A stretch of 64,000 nucleotides of DNA from Bacteroides sp. 214 (GTDB lineage: Bacteria; Bacteroidota; Bacteroidia; Bacteroidales; Bacteroidaceae). Every line of letters begins with the position of its first letter. The first letter of the stretch is position 1. The notes beneath the pieces are model-generated. The model was not told the DNA's origin. It saw only the letters and a program-made list of their open reading frames with translations, and did not search any database. The translations under genes were made by a program, and so were the position numbers. The stretch is taken from positions 21,841 to 85,840 of the forward strand of contig NZ_QVML01000008.1 in the NCBI RefSeq assembly GCF_010501015.1, written 5' to 3'. Positions 29,515 through 37,535 of the stretch are shown here, in pieces.

Positions 29515-29548
29515 CAAATATACGATTTAGCATAAGCTTTTTCGTCAA
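29515..29548 (-). promoter_or_regulatory. Promoter of the MutS-family gene
   Basis: Minus strand: TTG at 29548-29546, 23 bases, then TATATTTG at 29522-29515 (TAnnTTTG). The transcript start is expected near 29509, 13 bases before the ATG. Confidence 0.55.
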
Positions 29549-29610
29549 AAACTTGGTCAAGTGCATGAAAGTTTCTAACTTTCCAAAGCAATTTCAAGAC
29601 AACGTTTCAA

Positions 29611-30243
29611 ATGAAAAAGTATAGTTTATTAATGTTGCTAAGTTTGCTCGTTTTTACTGGGAGTGCCCAAACGATTGCATATAGTACACGTAAAGACCTA
29701 GCCGCTAAAAAGGGAGATACCATAGCTGCTGCACGCGAAGTTATGGTTGTGAAACGTTCAAAGGCTCAGATGATGATGAAAAGTGGTGGCGATTTTAAGA
29801 TAACCTCCGTTAAGGAATCGCTAAATAGGTCATTTCGTACTCGTTATCACGCTGTGTGGGTAGATGGTATTTTTTATGTAAACTGCCGGAAGCTTAAAAT
29901 GAACAAACTGTGGTTTGGTAATTTTTATGCACAGGCTATGTGGGTTGGCGATAAGATATATTTTTCAGCATACCCATTAGGCGCTGCTTCTCGAAGTCTA
30001 TCAAAAGATGATGAGATACAAATGGGCGAATTTGGTGATGCTATCAATAAATCAACTTATGCAGCTAAACGCGTTGTCTATGAACTCGATCCACATACTG
30101 GTGTTGTTACATTTGTAGGTCGGGAAAAAATGCGTTCAATGTTAGAACCTTATCCGTTGTTGCAAGAATCTTTCGCTAAAGAAAACTCTGAGGAGTTTCA
30201 TGTCATAGGAAAGTATCTTCGGGAAATAAACAAAGAGTTCTGA
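29611..30243 (+). CDS. Exported protein of unknown function
   Basis: A 210-residue protein with a clear signal peptide (MKKYSLLMLLSLLVFTGSAQ). The mature part has a stretch reading RYHAVWVDGIFYVNCRKLKM and later GDKIYFSAYPLGAASRS, a mixed beta-rich fold with no catalytic motif I can name. It resembles uncharacterised Bacteroidales exported proteins, but I cannot assign the family with confidence. It diverges from the MutS-family gene and precedes the hut operon by 114 bases; a short hairpin (AAGCAG/CTGCTT near 30300) may end its transcript. Confidence 0.7.
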   Translation: MKKYSLLMLLSLLVFTGSAQTIAYSTRKDLAAKKGDTIAAAREVMVVKRSKAQMMMKSGGDFKITSVKESLNRSFRTRYHAVWVDGIFYVNCRKLKMNKLWFGNFYAQAMWVGDKIYFSAYPLGAASRSLSKDDEIQMGEFGDAINKSTYAAKRVVYELDPHTGVVTFVGREKMRSMLEPYPLLQESFAKENSEEFHVIGKYLREINKEF

Positions 30244-30357
30244 CTTTTTGTTAATCTTCTACCCTTTTCTTGCGTATTTGTCTTTTTGTTTTTATCTTGC
30301 AAGCAGTTTATTTCTGCTTTCTTCTGACAGTTTGTCTTTTTAGACCCAAAAGAATCT

Positions 30358-32349
30358 ATGATGAAAACAACGCTTGAAAACAAAATGCCTACATATCCTT
30401 CTTTTGTTAAGGGTATTCGGCGTGCGCCCAGCCGGGGCTACACCTTAACACCTGCTCAAACCGAAATCGCGCTCAAAAATGCGCTTCGCTACATCCCCTT
30501 GGAATTGCACGAAGCTTTAGCTCCCGAATTTATGGAGGAGCTTCGTACACTTGGGCGGATTTATGGTTATCGTTTTCGACCACCCGGTGATCTGAAAGCA
30601 AAACCTATAGATGCTTACAAAGGTAATTGCCTTGAAGGTAAAGCCTTTCAGGTGATGATTGATAATAATTTGTGCTTTGATATTGCACTTTATCCCTATG
30701 AGTTGGTAACCTATGGTGAAACCGGACAAGTCTGTCAAAACTGGATGCAATATTTGCTTATTAAACAATACTTGGAACAGATGACTAGTGAACAAACACT
30801 TGTCATTGAATCGGGACATCCGTTGGGATTGTTTCAATCCAAGCCCGATGCACCGCGGGTTATCATTACAAACTCCATGATGATAGGGCAGTTTGATAAC
30901 CAAAAGGACTGGCACATAGCTGCGCAAATGGGTGTGGCAAATTATGGGCAAATGACGGCAGGTGGCTGGATGTACATCGGACCACAGGGGATTGTTCACG
31001 GCACTTTCAATACTTTGTTGAATGCTGGACGAATGAAACTTGGTGTACCACAGGACAAAGATTTGCGTGGGCATTTGTTCGTTTCCTCTGGACTTGGAGG
31101 TATGAGTGGTGCGCAGCCCAAAGCTGCCGATATTGCTGGTGCCGCATCAATCATTGCCGAAGTTGACTATTCTCGTATTCAAACCCGTTATGAACAAGGA
31201 TGGGTAGCGCATGTTGTTTCTGACAAGGGCAAAGCCTTCCATCTGGCGCAACAAGCAATGGAGGCCAAAGAGCCTTGCTCTATTGCTTATCATGGAAATA
31301 TTATCGATTTACTTGAATATGCTCAGGAAGAGGATATTCATATTGACTTGCTCTCAGACCAAACTTCTTGTCATGCGGTCTATGAAGGTGGTTATTGTCC
31401 TGCCGGACTTACATTTGATGAGCGCACACAGTTGTTACGTACTTCTCCTGCTACTTTCCGTAAAATGGTAGATGAATCGCTTTGTCGGCACTTTGAAGTA
31501 ATCAAGAAGCTAACTTCATGTGGTACTTATTTCTTTGATTACGGCAATTCTTTTATGAAAGCAATGTATGATGCCGGTATAAAAGAAATATCACGCAATG
31601 GTATTGATGAGAAAGATGGTTTTATCTGGCCTAGTTATGTAGAAGATATTATGGGTCCTGAGCTTTTTGATTATGGCTATGGTCCCTTCCGATGGGTGTG
31701 TTTAAGTGGCAAGCATGAAGATTTAATAAAGACCGACGAAGCTGCTATGGAGTGTATCGACCCGCATCGTCGCGGACAAGATATGGATAATTATATATGG
31801 ATTCGCGATGCGGAAAAGAACCAATTAGTTGTTGGAACACAAGCCCGCATTCTTTACCAAGATGCCGTGGGGCGTATGACAATTGCTCTTCGTTTTAATG
31901 AAATGGTCAGAAAAGGCGAAGTAGGTCCTATTATGTTAGGCAGAGACCATCACGACGTGAGTGGTACCGATTCTCCTTTCCGCGAAACTTCTAATATAAA
32001 AGATGGTAGCAATGTTATGGCAGATATGGCTGTGCAATGTTTTGCTGGTAACTGTGCACGAGGCATGAGCCTTGTTGCATTACACAATGGTGGTGGTGTA
32101 GGCATCGGAAAATCTATCAATGGTGGCTTTGGCATGGTGTGCGATGGTAGCGAACGAGTAGACGAAATCTTACGTTCAGCGATGCTTTGGGATGTTATGG
32201 GCGGTGTAGCTCGTCGTTCATGGGCTCGAAATGACCATGCTATGCAGACGTGCGCGGAGTTTAATGTCTCTCACGGAACGCAATACCATATTACCATGCC
32301 GTTTGTGGCAGAAGAGGAGTTAATAAAGAGAGTAATAAAACAACAATAA
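30358..32349 (+). CDS. hutU: Urocanate hydratase
   Basis: A 663-residue urocanase, second step of histidine degradation: urocanate plus water gives 4-imidazolone-5-propionate, using NAD+ as a bound cofactor. Seen here: GQMTAGGWMYIGPQGIVHGT, the Rossmann-like FVSSGLGGMSGAQPKAADIAG and ARRSWARNDHA near the end. It is longer than the proteobacterial enzyme (about 560 residues) and closer in size to animal urocanase; the extra residues are mainly at the N-terminus. An ATG at 30361 is an equally good start. It is the first gene of the hut operon; 13 bases separate it from ftcD. No clear TAnnTTTG promoter is seen in the 114 bases upstream. Confidence 0.95.
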   Translation: MMKTTLENKMPTYPSFVKGIRRAPSRGYTLTPAQTEIALKNALRYIPLELHEALAPEFMEELRTLGRIYGYRFRPPGDLKAKPIDAYKGNCLEGKAFQVMIDNNLCFDIALYPYELVTYGETGQVCQNWMQYLLIKQYLEQMTSEQTLVIESGHPLGLFQSKPDAPRVIITNSMMIGQFDNQKDWHIAAQMGVANYGQMTAGGWMYIGPQGIVHGTFNTLLNAGRMKLGVPQDKDLRGHLFVSSGLGGMSGAQPKAADIAGAASIIAEVDYSRIQTRYEQGWVAHVVSDKGKAFHLAQQAMEAKEPCSIAYHGNIIDLLEYAQEEDIHIDLLSDQTSCHAVYEGGYCPAGLTFDERTQLLRTSPATFRKMVDESLCRHFEVIKKLTSCGTYFFDYGNSFMKAMYDAGIKEISRNGIDEKDGFIWPSYVEDIMGPELFDYGYGPFRWVCLSGKHEDLIKTDEAAMECIDPHRRGQDMDNYIWIRDAEKNQLVVGTQARILYQDAVGRMTIALRFNEMVRKGEVGPIMLGRDHHDVSGTDSPFRETSNIKDGSNVMADMAVQCFAGNCARGMSLVALHNGGGVGIGKSINGGFGMVCDGSERVDEILRSAMLWDVMGGVARRSWARNDHAMQTCAEFNVSHGTQYHITMPFVAEEELIKRVIKQQ

Positions 32350-32362
32350 CAGAGCAATTACA

Positions 32363-33265
32363 ATGAACCTGAAACAAATCATCGAATGCGTACCTAACTT
32401 TAGTGAAGGGCGCGACTTGGAAAAAATAGAAAAAATAGTAGCTTCGTTTCGTGCCAAAGCAGGTGTTAAACTTCTTGATTATAGTAATGATGAAGATCAT
32501 AACCGATTGGTAGTAACTGTGGTAGGCGAACCTCAAGCGCTTGCCGATGCTGTTATCGAAGCTATTGGAACTGCGGTTGATCTGATAGACCTTACTCAAC
32601 ACCAAGGACAGCATCCGCGTATGGGAGCAGTTGATGTTGTGCCTTTCATTCCTATTAAGAATGTAACAATGGAAGAAGCCATCGCACTCTCGCGCAAAGT
32701 AGGCGAAGAAGTTGCCAAACGCTACAACCTTCCGGTGTTTTTGTATGAGAAGTCGGCAACAGCATCGCACCGCGAAAATCTAGCAGCTATTCGTAAAGGC
32801 GAATTTGAGGGCATGCTCGATAAGATAAAACAACCTGAGTGGAGACCCGATTTTGGTAATCCCGAACGCCATGCTACTGCCGGTAGTGTAGCAATTGGTG
32901 CACGTATGCCATTAGTTGCATACAATATAAACCTTGATACCAACAACTTAGACATTGCCACAAAAATAGCTAAGAACATCCGTTTCGTAAATGGCGGATT
33001 GCGTTTTGTTAAAGCAATGGGTGTGGAATTGAAGGAGAGAAATATTACACAGGTCTCTATTAATATGACCGATTTCTCGAAGACCGCCTTATATCGTGCT
33101 TTTGAACTTACTCGTATTGAAGCAAGACGTTACGGTGTTACTATTGTAGGAAGCGAAATTATTGGGCTTGTACCCATGGAAGCGCTTATTGATACTGCTT
33201 CGTATTACTTAGGGCTGGAGAATTTCTCTATGGAGCAAGTTTTGGAAGCTCGAATCATGGAATAA
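32363..33265 (+). CDS. ftcD: Glutamate formimidoyltransferase
   Basis: A 300-residue enzyme that moves the formimino group from N-formimino-glutamate to tetrahydrofolate, giving glutamate and 5-formimino-THF. It starts IIECVPNFSEGRDLEKIEKI, a family hallmark, and includes HPRMGAVDVVPFIPIKN (active-site region) and DPNAERHATAGS-like DFGNPERHATAGSVAIGAR. The length fits a single-domain transferase; the cyclodeaminase domain that is fused to it in animals is a separate gene here (34564-35193). Its presence shows that this organism uses the folate route rather than HutG hydrolysis. Confidence 0.95.
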   Translation: MNLKQIIECVPNFSEGRDLEKIEKIVASFRAKAGVKLLDYSNDEDHNRLVVTVVGEPQALADAVIEAIGTAVDLIDLTQHQGQHPRMGAVDVVPFIPIKNVTMEEAIALSRKVGEEVAKRYNLPVFLYEKSATASHRENLAAIRKGEFEGMLDKIKQPEWRPDFGNPERHATAGSVAIGARMPLVAYNINLDTNNLDIATKIAKNIRFVNGGLRFVKAMGVELKERNITQVSINMTDFSKTALYRAFELTRIEARRYGVTIVGSEIIGLVPMEALIDTASYYLGLENFSMEQVLEARIME

Positions 33266-33274
33266 AAACAACAA

Positions 33275-34531
33275 ATGGGAGAGAATCTAATTATTTTTAA
33301 TGCACGGATTGCAACACCACACGGACACTCCGCCCGGAAAGGCAGTGAGATGTCTGAGCTGCACGTTATAGAAAACGGTACGGTAGAAGTTACCGACGGT
33401 ATCATTACGTACGTGGGTGTTGCTCGTGGCAATGAAAGAGCTGGCTATCATCGTGGTTTCTACCAATACGATGCTAACGGTAGGTGTTTATTGCCCGGTT
33501 TTGTCGATTCGCATACCCACTTCGTTTTCGGTGGCGAGAGGAGTGAAGAGTTCTCTTGGCGGCTGAAGGGAGATAGTTATATGTCTATTATGGAACGTGG
33601 TGGAGGTATTGCCAGTACGGTAAAAGCTACCCGCAAGCAGTCGTTTGTGGAGTTGCGAAATCGTGGCAAGAAGTTCTTAAAGAAGATGACCACTATGGGA
33701 ATTACTACCGTAGAAGGTAAGAGCGGCTACGGCTTGGACAAAGAAACTGAACTCCTGCAACTGGAAGTAATGGCAAGCTTAAATAGTGATGAGCACAAAG
33801 CTATCGATATTATATCTACTTATCTTGGTGCGCACGCGTTACCCAAAGAATATGCCGGAAGAGGTGATGAATATATTGAATACATCATTGCCGAAGTGCT
33901 TCCCGAAGTAAAGCGTCGTGAACTGGCGAGTTGCTGTGATATTTTTTGTGAGAAAGGTGTGTTTTCTGTAGAGCAATCGCGCCGTCTGCTTACTGCTGCT
34001 AAAGAAATGGGTTTTTCTTTAAAGCTTCATGCCGACGAGATTGTGACTTTGGGTGGTGCCGAATTGGCTGCCGAACTTGGTGCTTTATCTGCCGATCATT
34101 TGTTGCATGCCTCCGATGATGGGATTCGGGATATGGCAGCGACCAATGTGGTTGCTACATTGCTGCCCCTAACAGCTTTTTCTCTGAAAGAACCCTACGC
34201 CCGTGCCCGCGATATGATAAATGCCGGTTGTGCGGTAGCATTGGCTACCGACCTAAATCCGGGAAGCTGTTTTTCGGGCTCTGTTCCACTGACAATTGCT
34301 TTAGCATGTATCTATATGGGGCTTTCGGTGGAGGAAGCAATTACAGCTTTCACCCTCAACGGTGCTGCAGCTCTTGGCAGAGCAGATAAAATAGGCAGTA
34401 TTGAAGTTGGTAAACAGGGTGATATGATTTTACTGAACTCTTCTAAATATGAAGTGCTGCCTTACTATGTGGGTATGAACTGCGTAGAAGTAACCATAAA
34501 AGGAGGGATACTTTATATCAATGAAGAATAA
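33275..34531 (+). CDS. hutI: Imidazolonepropionase
   Basis: A 418-residue amidohydrolase for the third step: imidazolonepropionate to N-formimino-glutamate. Metal ligands are visible in the HxH of FVDSHTHFVFGG, in KLHADE, in the histidine of SADHLLHAS and in the aspartate of ALATDLNPGS. The N-terminal beta-sandwich precedes the barrel, as usual. It sits between ftcD and the cyclodeaminase gene. Confidence 0.95.
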   Translation: MGENLIIFNARIATPHGHSARKGSEMSELHVIENGTVEVTDGIITYVGVARGNERAGYHRGFYQYDANGRCLLPGFVDSHTHFVFGGERSEEFSWRLKGDSYMSIMERGGGIASTVKATRKQSFVELRNRGKKFLKKMTTMGITTVEGKSGYGLDKETELLQLEVMASLNSDEHKAIDIISTYLGAHALPKEYAGRGDEYIEYIIAEVLPEVKRRELASCCDIFCEKGVFSVEQSRRLLTAAKEMGFSLKLHADEIVTLGGAELAAELGALSADHLLHASDDGIRDMAATNVVATLLPLTAFSLKEPYARARDMINAGCAVALATDLNPGSCFSGSVPLTIALACIYMGLSVEEAITAFTLNGAAALGRADKIGSIEVGKQGDMILLNSSKYEVLPYYVGMNCVEVTIKGGILYINEE

Positions 34532-34563
34532 TGCATTTTAATAAACAACCAAAAATAAAAAAT

Positions 34564-35193
34564 ATGTTAGTAGATTTAACCGTAAAGGATTTCTTGGAGA
34601 AAGTAGCGAGTAATGAACCAATTCCCGGAGGTGGAAGTGTAGCAGCGCTACATGGAGCAATAGCTTCTTCGCTAACTGCAATGGTTGGTGGTCTTACAAT
34701 TGGCAAAAAAGGTTACGAAGAGCATACGGAGCTGATGGAACATATTGTTGAACAAGCCAGAGATTTTATGAATGCACTTCAACATGAAATAGACCGTGAC
34801 GCGGAAGCATACGATAAAGTATTTGCATGCTTTAAAATGCCGAAAAGTACTGATGAAGAAAAAGCTGCTAGAAGTGCGGCTATCCAAGATGCGACCCGGT
34901 TTGCTGCGGCAGTGCCAATGGTGGTAGCCAGTAATGCCTGCGAATTAATGGATTTCATAATGGATGTTGTATTATTAGGCAACCGCAATGCAATAACCGA
35001 TGCTTGCGTAGCGATGATTTCGGCTCGTTCGGCCGTATTGTCAGCACTGCTTAATGTACGTATTAACCTGACTTCTATAAAAGACAAAGAGTATGTTGCC
35101 TTTATGAAGGAAGAAGCCGATAGGCTTGAGGAGAAAGCTTTAGCACTTGAGTCAAAGGTAATACAACTTGTAAAACAAGAGCTTGAATCATGA
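34564..35193 (+). CDS. Formimidotetrahydrofolate cyclodeaminase
   Basis: A 209-residue all-helical protein of the FTCD_C / cyclodeaminase-cyclohydrolase family. It closes 5-formimino-THF to 5,10-methenyl-THF and releases ammonia. The family start MLVDLTVKDFLEKVAS and the glycine-rich PIPGGGSVAALHGAIASSL are seen. The ATG at 34564 is chosen; a frame from 34531 would overlap the hutI stop and add 11 unlikely residues. Its end overlaps the hutH start by 4 bases. Together with ftcD it completes the link from histidine to the one-carbon pool. Confidence 0.9.
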   Translation: MLVDLTVKDFLEKVASNEPIPGGGSVAALHGAIASSLTAMVGGLTIGKKGYEEHTELMEHIVEQARDFMNALQHEIDRDAEAYDKVFACFKMPKSTDEEKAARSAAIQDATRFAAAVPMVVASNACELMDFIMDVVLLGNRNAITDACVAMISARSAVLSALLNVRINLTSIKDKEYVAFMKEEADRLEEKALALESKVIQLVKQELES

Positions 35194-36686
35194 AAAATGT
35201 GTATTTCGTAGGTTCCGGTAAGCTTACATTCGAACTTATCGAGAAGATTATTAATGAAAACCTGAAGTTAGAACTAGCTCCCGAAGCAAAGTTCCGCATT
35301 GAGCGATGCCGTGAGTATTTAGATCAAAAAATAGAAGAATCGGACAAACCATTGTACGGTATTACTACTGGCTTCGGCTCATTGTGCAATCGTAATATTT
35401 CGTTGGACGAGCTTAGCACGCTGCAAGAAAACTTAGTGAAAAGCCATGCGTGTAGTGTAGGTGATGAGTTGCAGCCGGTTATTATAAAACTAATGATGCT
35501 GTTGAAAGCACATGCCTTGTCGTTAGGACATAGCGGTGTACAAGTAATTACTGTGCAACGTATCATTGATTTTTTCAACAACGATGTGATGCCTATTGTG
35601 TACGATCGTGGCTCACTTGGTGCTTCGGGTGACCTTGCTCCGCTTGCCAATCTCTTCTTGCCGCTTATTGGTGTAGGTGATGTGTACTATAAAGGACAAA
35701 AGCGTGAAGCGATGAGTGTACTCGATGAGTTTGGCTGGGAACCTGTGAAGCTAAAAAGCAAGGAAGGTCTTGCGCTGCTTAATGGTACTCAGTTTATGAG
35801 TGCAAACGGTGTTTTTGCGTTGCTCAAAGCATTCCGTCTCTCCAAGAAGGCCGACCTTATTGCTGCTCTTTCCTTAGAAGCATTCGATGGTAGGCTGGAT
35901 CCGTTTATGGATTGTATTCACCAAGTTCGTCCGCACAAAGGACAAATTACCACAGCAGAGAATTTCCGCAAGTTATTGGAGGGTAGTGAACTAATCGTTC
36001 GTGAGAAAGCACACGTACAAGATCCGTACTCGTTCCGCTGCATTCCGCAAGTACATGGTGCTACCAAAGATGCTATAAACTACGTGGCATCTGTGTTGCT
36101 TACCGAAATCAATTCCGTAACCGATAATCCTACTATCTTCCCCGACGAAGATTTAATTATCTCCGGTGGGAACTTCCACGGACAGCCATTGGCAATCTCC
36201 TATGACTTCCTGGCTATTGCTTTGGCAGAGCTTGGTAATATCTCCGAACGCCGTGTGGCACAACTAATCATGGGATTGCGGGGGTTGCCCGAGTTCTTGT
36301 GTGCTAATCCGGGGTTAAATTCCGGATTTATGATTCCGCAATATACAGCTGCTTCTATGGTAAACCAAAATAAAATGTACTGCTTTGCTACTTCCAGTGA
36401 TTCCATCGTTTCGTCTAACGGACAAGAAGACCACGTAAGTATGGGTGCTAATTCGGCAGTAAAGCTATTCAAGATTATGAATAACCTTGATCACATCTTT
36501 GCCATTGAATTGATGAATGCTGCGCAAGGGATTGACTTCAGACGACCTGCCCGCACATCGTCACTGCTTGAACGTTTCCTGAATGAATATCGTAAAGAAG
36601 TGCCTTTTGTGAAAGATGATATTGTGATGTATAAAGAAATACATAAAACTGTTGCATTCCTGAATCGCACGAAATTTGATTATTGA
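35190..36686 (+). CDS. hutH: Histidine ammonia-lyase
   Basis: A 498-residue HAL, first step of the pathway: histidine to trans-urocanate plus ammonia. The Ala-Ser-Gly triplet that forms the MIO cofactor is in GSLGASGDLAPLA, and YGITTGFGSLCN holds the catalytic tyrosine region. QEDHVSMGANSA is the C-terminal active-site segment. It is the last gene of the operon and overlaps the cyclodeaminase gene by 4 bases (ATGA). A hairpin follows at 36711-36756. HutH as the last gene and hutU as the first is, as I recall, also the order in Porphyromonas gingivalis. Confidence 0.96.
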   Translation: MKNVYFVGSGKLTFELIEKIINENLKLELAPEAKFRIERCREYLDQKIEESDKPLYGITTGFGSLCNRNISLDELSTLQENLVKSHACSVGDELQPVIIKLMMLLKAHALSLGHSGVQVITVQRIIDFFNNDVMPIVYDRGSLGASGDLAPLANLFLPLIGVGDVYYKGQKREAMSVLDEFGWEPVKLKSKEGLALLNGTQFMSANGVFALLKAFRLSKKADLIAALSLEAFDGRLDPFMDCIHQVRPHKGQITTAENFRKLLEGSELIVREKAHVQDPYSFRCIPQVHGATKDAINYVASVLLTEINSVTDNPTIFPDEDLIISGGNFHGQPLAISYDFLAIALAELGNISERRVAQLIMGLRGLPEFLCANPGLNSGFMIPQYTAASMVNQNKMYCFATSSDSIVSSNGQEDHVSMGANSAVKLFKIMNNLDHIFAIELMNAAQGIDFRRPARTSSLLERFLNEYRKEVPFVKDDIVMYKEIHKTVAFLNRTKFDY

Positions 36687-36710
36687 TTGAGAGTCAACGC
36701 TATATAAGTA

Positions 36711-36756
36711 AGAGCGTTAGTGTGCTGTGAAAAGGCTACTGACGCTCTTTCCTATT
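36711..36756 (+). terminator. Terminator-like hairpin after hutH
   Basis: Stem AGAGCGTTAGT (36711-36721) with ACTGACGCTCT (36738-36748), one non-Watson-Crick pair, loop of 16 bases, then TTCCTATTTT. The T run is broken, so efficiency is uncertain. Confidence 0.65.
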
Positions 36757-36904
36757 TTAGCCCAATAGGCTATATACACTCCAGATGCAGTTTTGCAAAA
36801 TAGGTCTTCACCTTCATATATCGCTGTAACTGCTTAAACACAAGTAAGTTGCGTGTGAAGACCCTCTCTTTTATCCTTCACAGGGTCTTCACGGCTAATT
36901 TTCT

Positions 36905-37014
36905 GACTGCTTTTGTGTTAAAAAATCACTGAGAAACAGATCGAAAATCAGTCAGAAGTGAAGCAAAAATCAGTCAAAAGTGAAGCAAAAATCAGTCAAA
37001 AAAATAGATTGCTT
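36905..37014. repeat. 22-bp tandem array, CAGTCAG type (5 units)
   Basis: Units start at 36905, 36927, 36949, 36971 and 36993 with GACTGC, CACTGAGAAA, CAGTCAGAAG, CAGTCAAAAG and CAGTCAAAAA. Units 3 and 4 are almost identical, which suggests recent duplication. Confidence 0.85.
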
Positions 37015-37031
37015 AAAGTACTTATTCAAAT

Positions 37032-37163
37032 GCCATAGTTTCATCTCCTGTCAGCCATAGTCTCATGCTCCGTCAACCATAGGCTCATACTCCGTCAGCC
37101 TATAGCTGATGCCCCTTCATCCATAAGCACACACCCGCTCGTCTATAGATTGATTCCGCAAAA
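37032..37163. repeat. 22-bp tandem array, CCATAG type (6 units)
   Basis: Units start at 37032, 37054, 37076, 37098, 37120 and 37142 with GCCATAGTTT, GCCATAGTCT, ACCATAGGCT, GCCTATAGCT, TCCATAAGCA and TCTATAGATT. The period is exactly 22 bp throughout. Confidence 0.85.
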
Positions 37164-37247
37164 AGTTTGTCTTTTCTAGTTCCGATTCCTTTTCAGCAAG
37201 CATTAGGCTAAAAATATTTTATTATGGCATTGTGTCGATAATATAAA

Positions 37248-37255
37248 TATCTTTG
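37248..37255 (+). promoter_or_regulatory. Upstream promoter box for susC
   Basis: TATCTTTG matches TAnnTTTG, with TTG at 37230-37232 at a short distance of 15 bases. It would give a leader of about 275 bases and is weaker than the site at 37361-37390. Confidence 0.4.
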
Positions 37256-37360
37256 AACGAAACAGCTTTATTACCTTTATTATCAATAGTTTATAGCTTT
37301 TTGGTTGCTTTCGTTTTCTTTGTTATATTTTCGATTTTTGTCTTTTTGTACTAAAAAACA

Positions 37361-37390
37361 TTGTTTTTACTAAAAAAGTTAATAGTTTTG
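37361..37390 (+). promoter_or_regulatory. Probable main promoter of the SusC/SusD pair
   Basis: TTG at 37361-37363, 19 bases, TAGTTTTG at 37383-37390. This is the same geometry as the rpsL promoter. The transcript would start near 37396 and have a leader of about 140 bases before the susC ATG. Confidence 0.65.
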
Positions 37391-37535
37391 TGAAGCAAAC
37401 AGAAAACATCATGCGATAAAATTAGTAAGTATTCCTGTTTACTATGGCGTAAGAAGTTGCACCACATTATCCTGAAGTTTTTGGATATTAATAAGTTACA
37501 ATCTTTTTTTTATAAACTATTAAAAAACACATTTT

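Larger units (their letters stand above)
36772..37163. repeat. Composite intergenic repeat element, copy 2
   Basis: About 392 bp matching 6611-6978 in order and layout. ATATACACTCCAGATG starts it; GGTCTTCAC (36803), GTGAAGACC (36855) and GGGTCTTCAC (36883) keep the spacings 52 and 28; GCTAATTTTC follows. Then come a five-unit CAGTCAG-type array (36905-37014) and a six-unit CCATAG-type array (37032-37163). It lies between the hut operon and the SusC/SusD pair. It has one more unit in each array than copy 1, so the arrays vary in length while the head is stable. Confidence 0.85.

Noticed and set aside
37164..37535. Gene in the long leader upstream of susC
   Set aside because: No frame of useful length or composition; the stretch is AT-rich and holds two promoter boxes.
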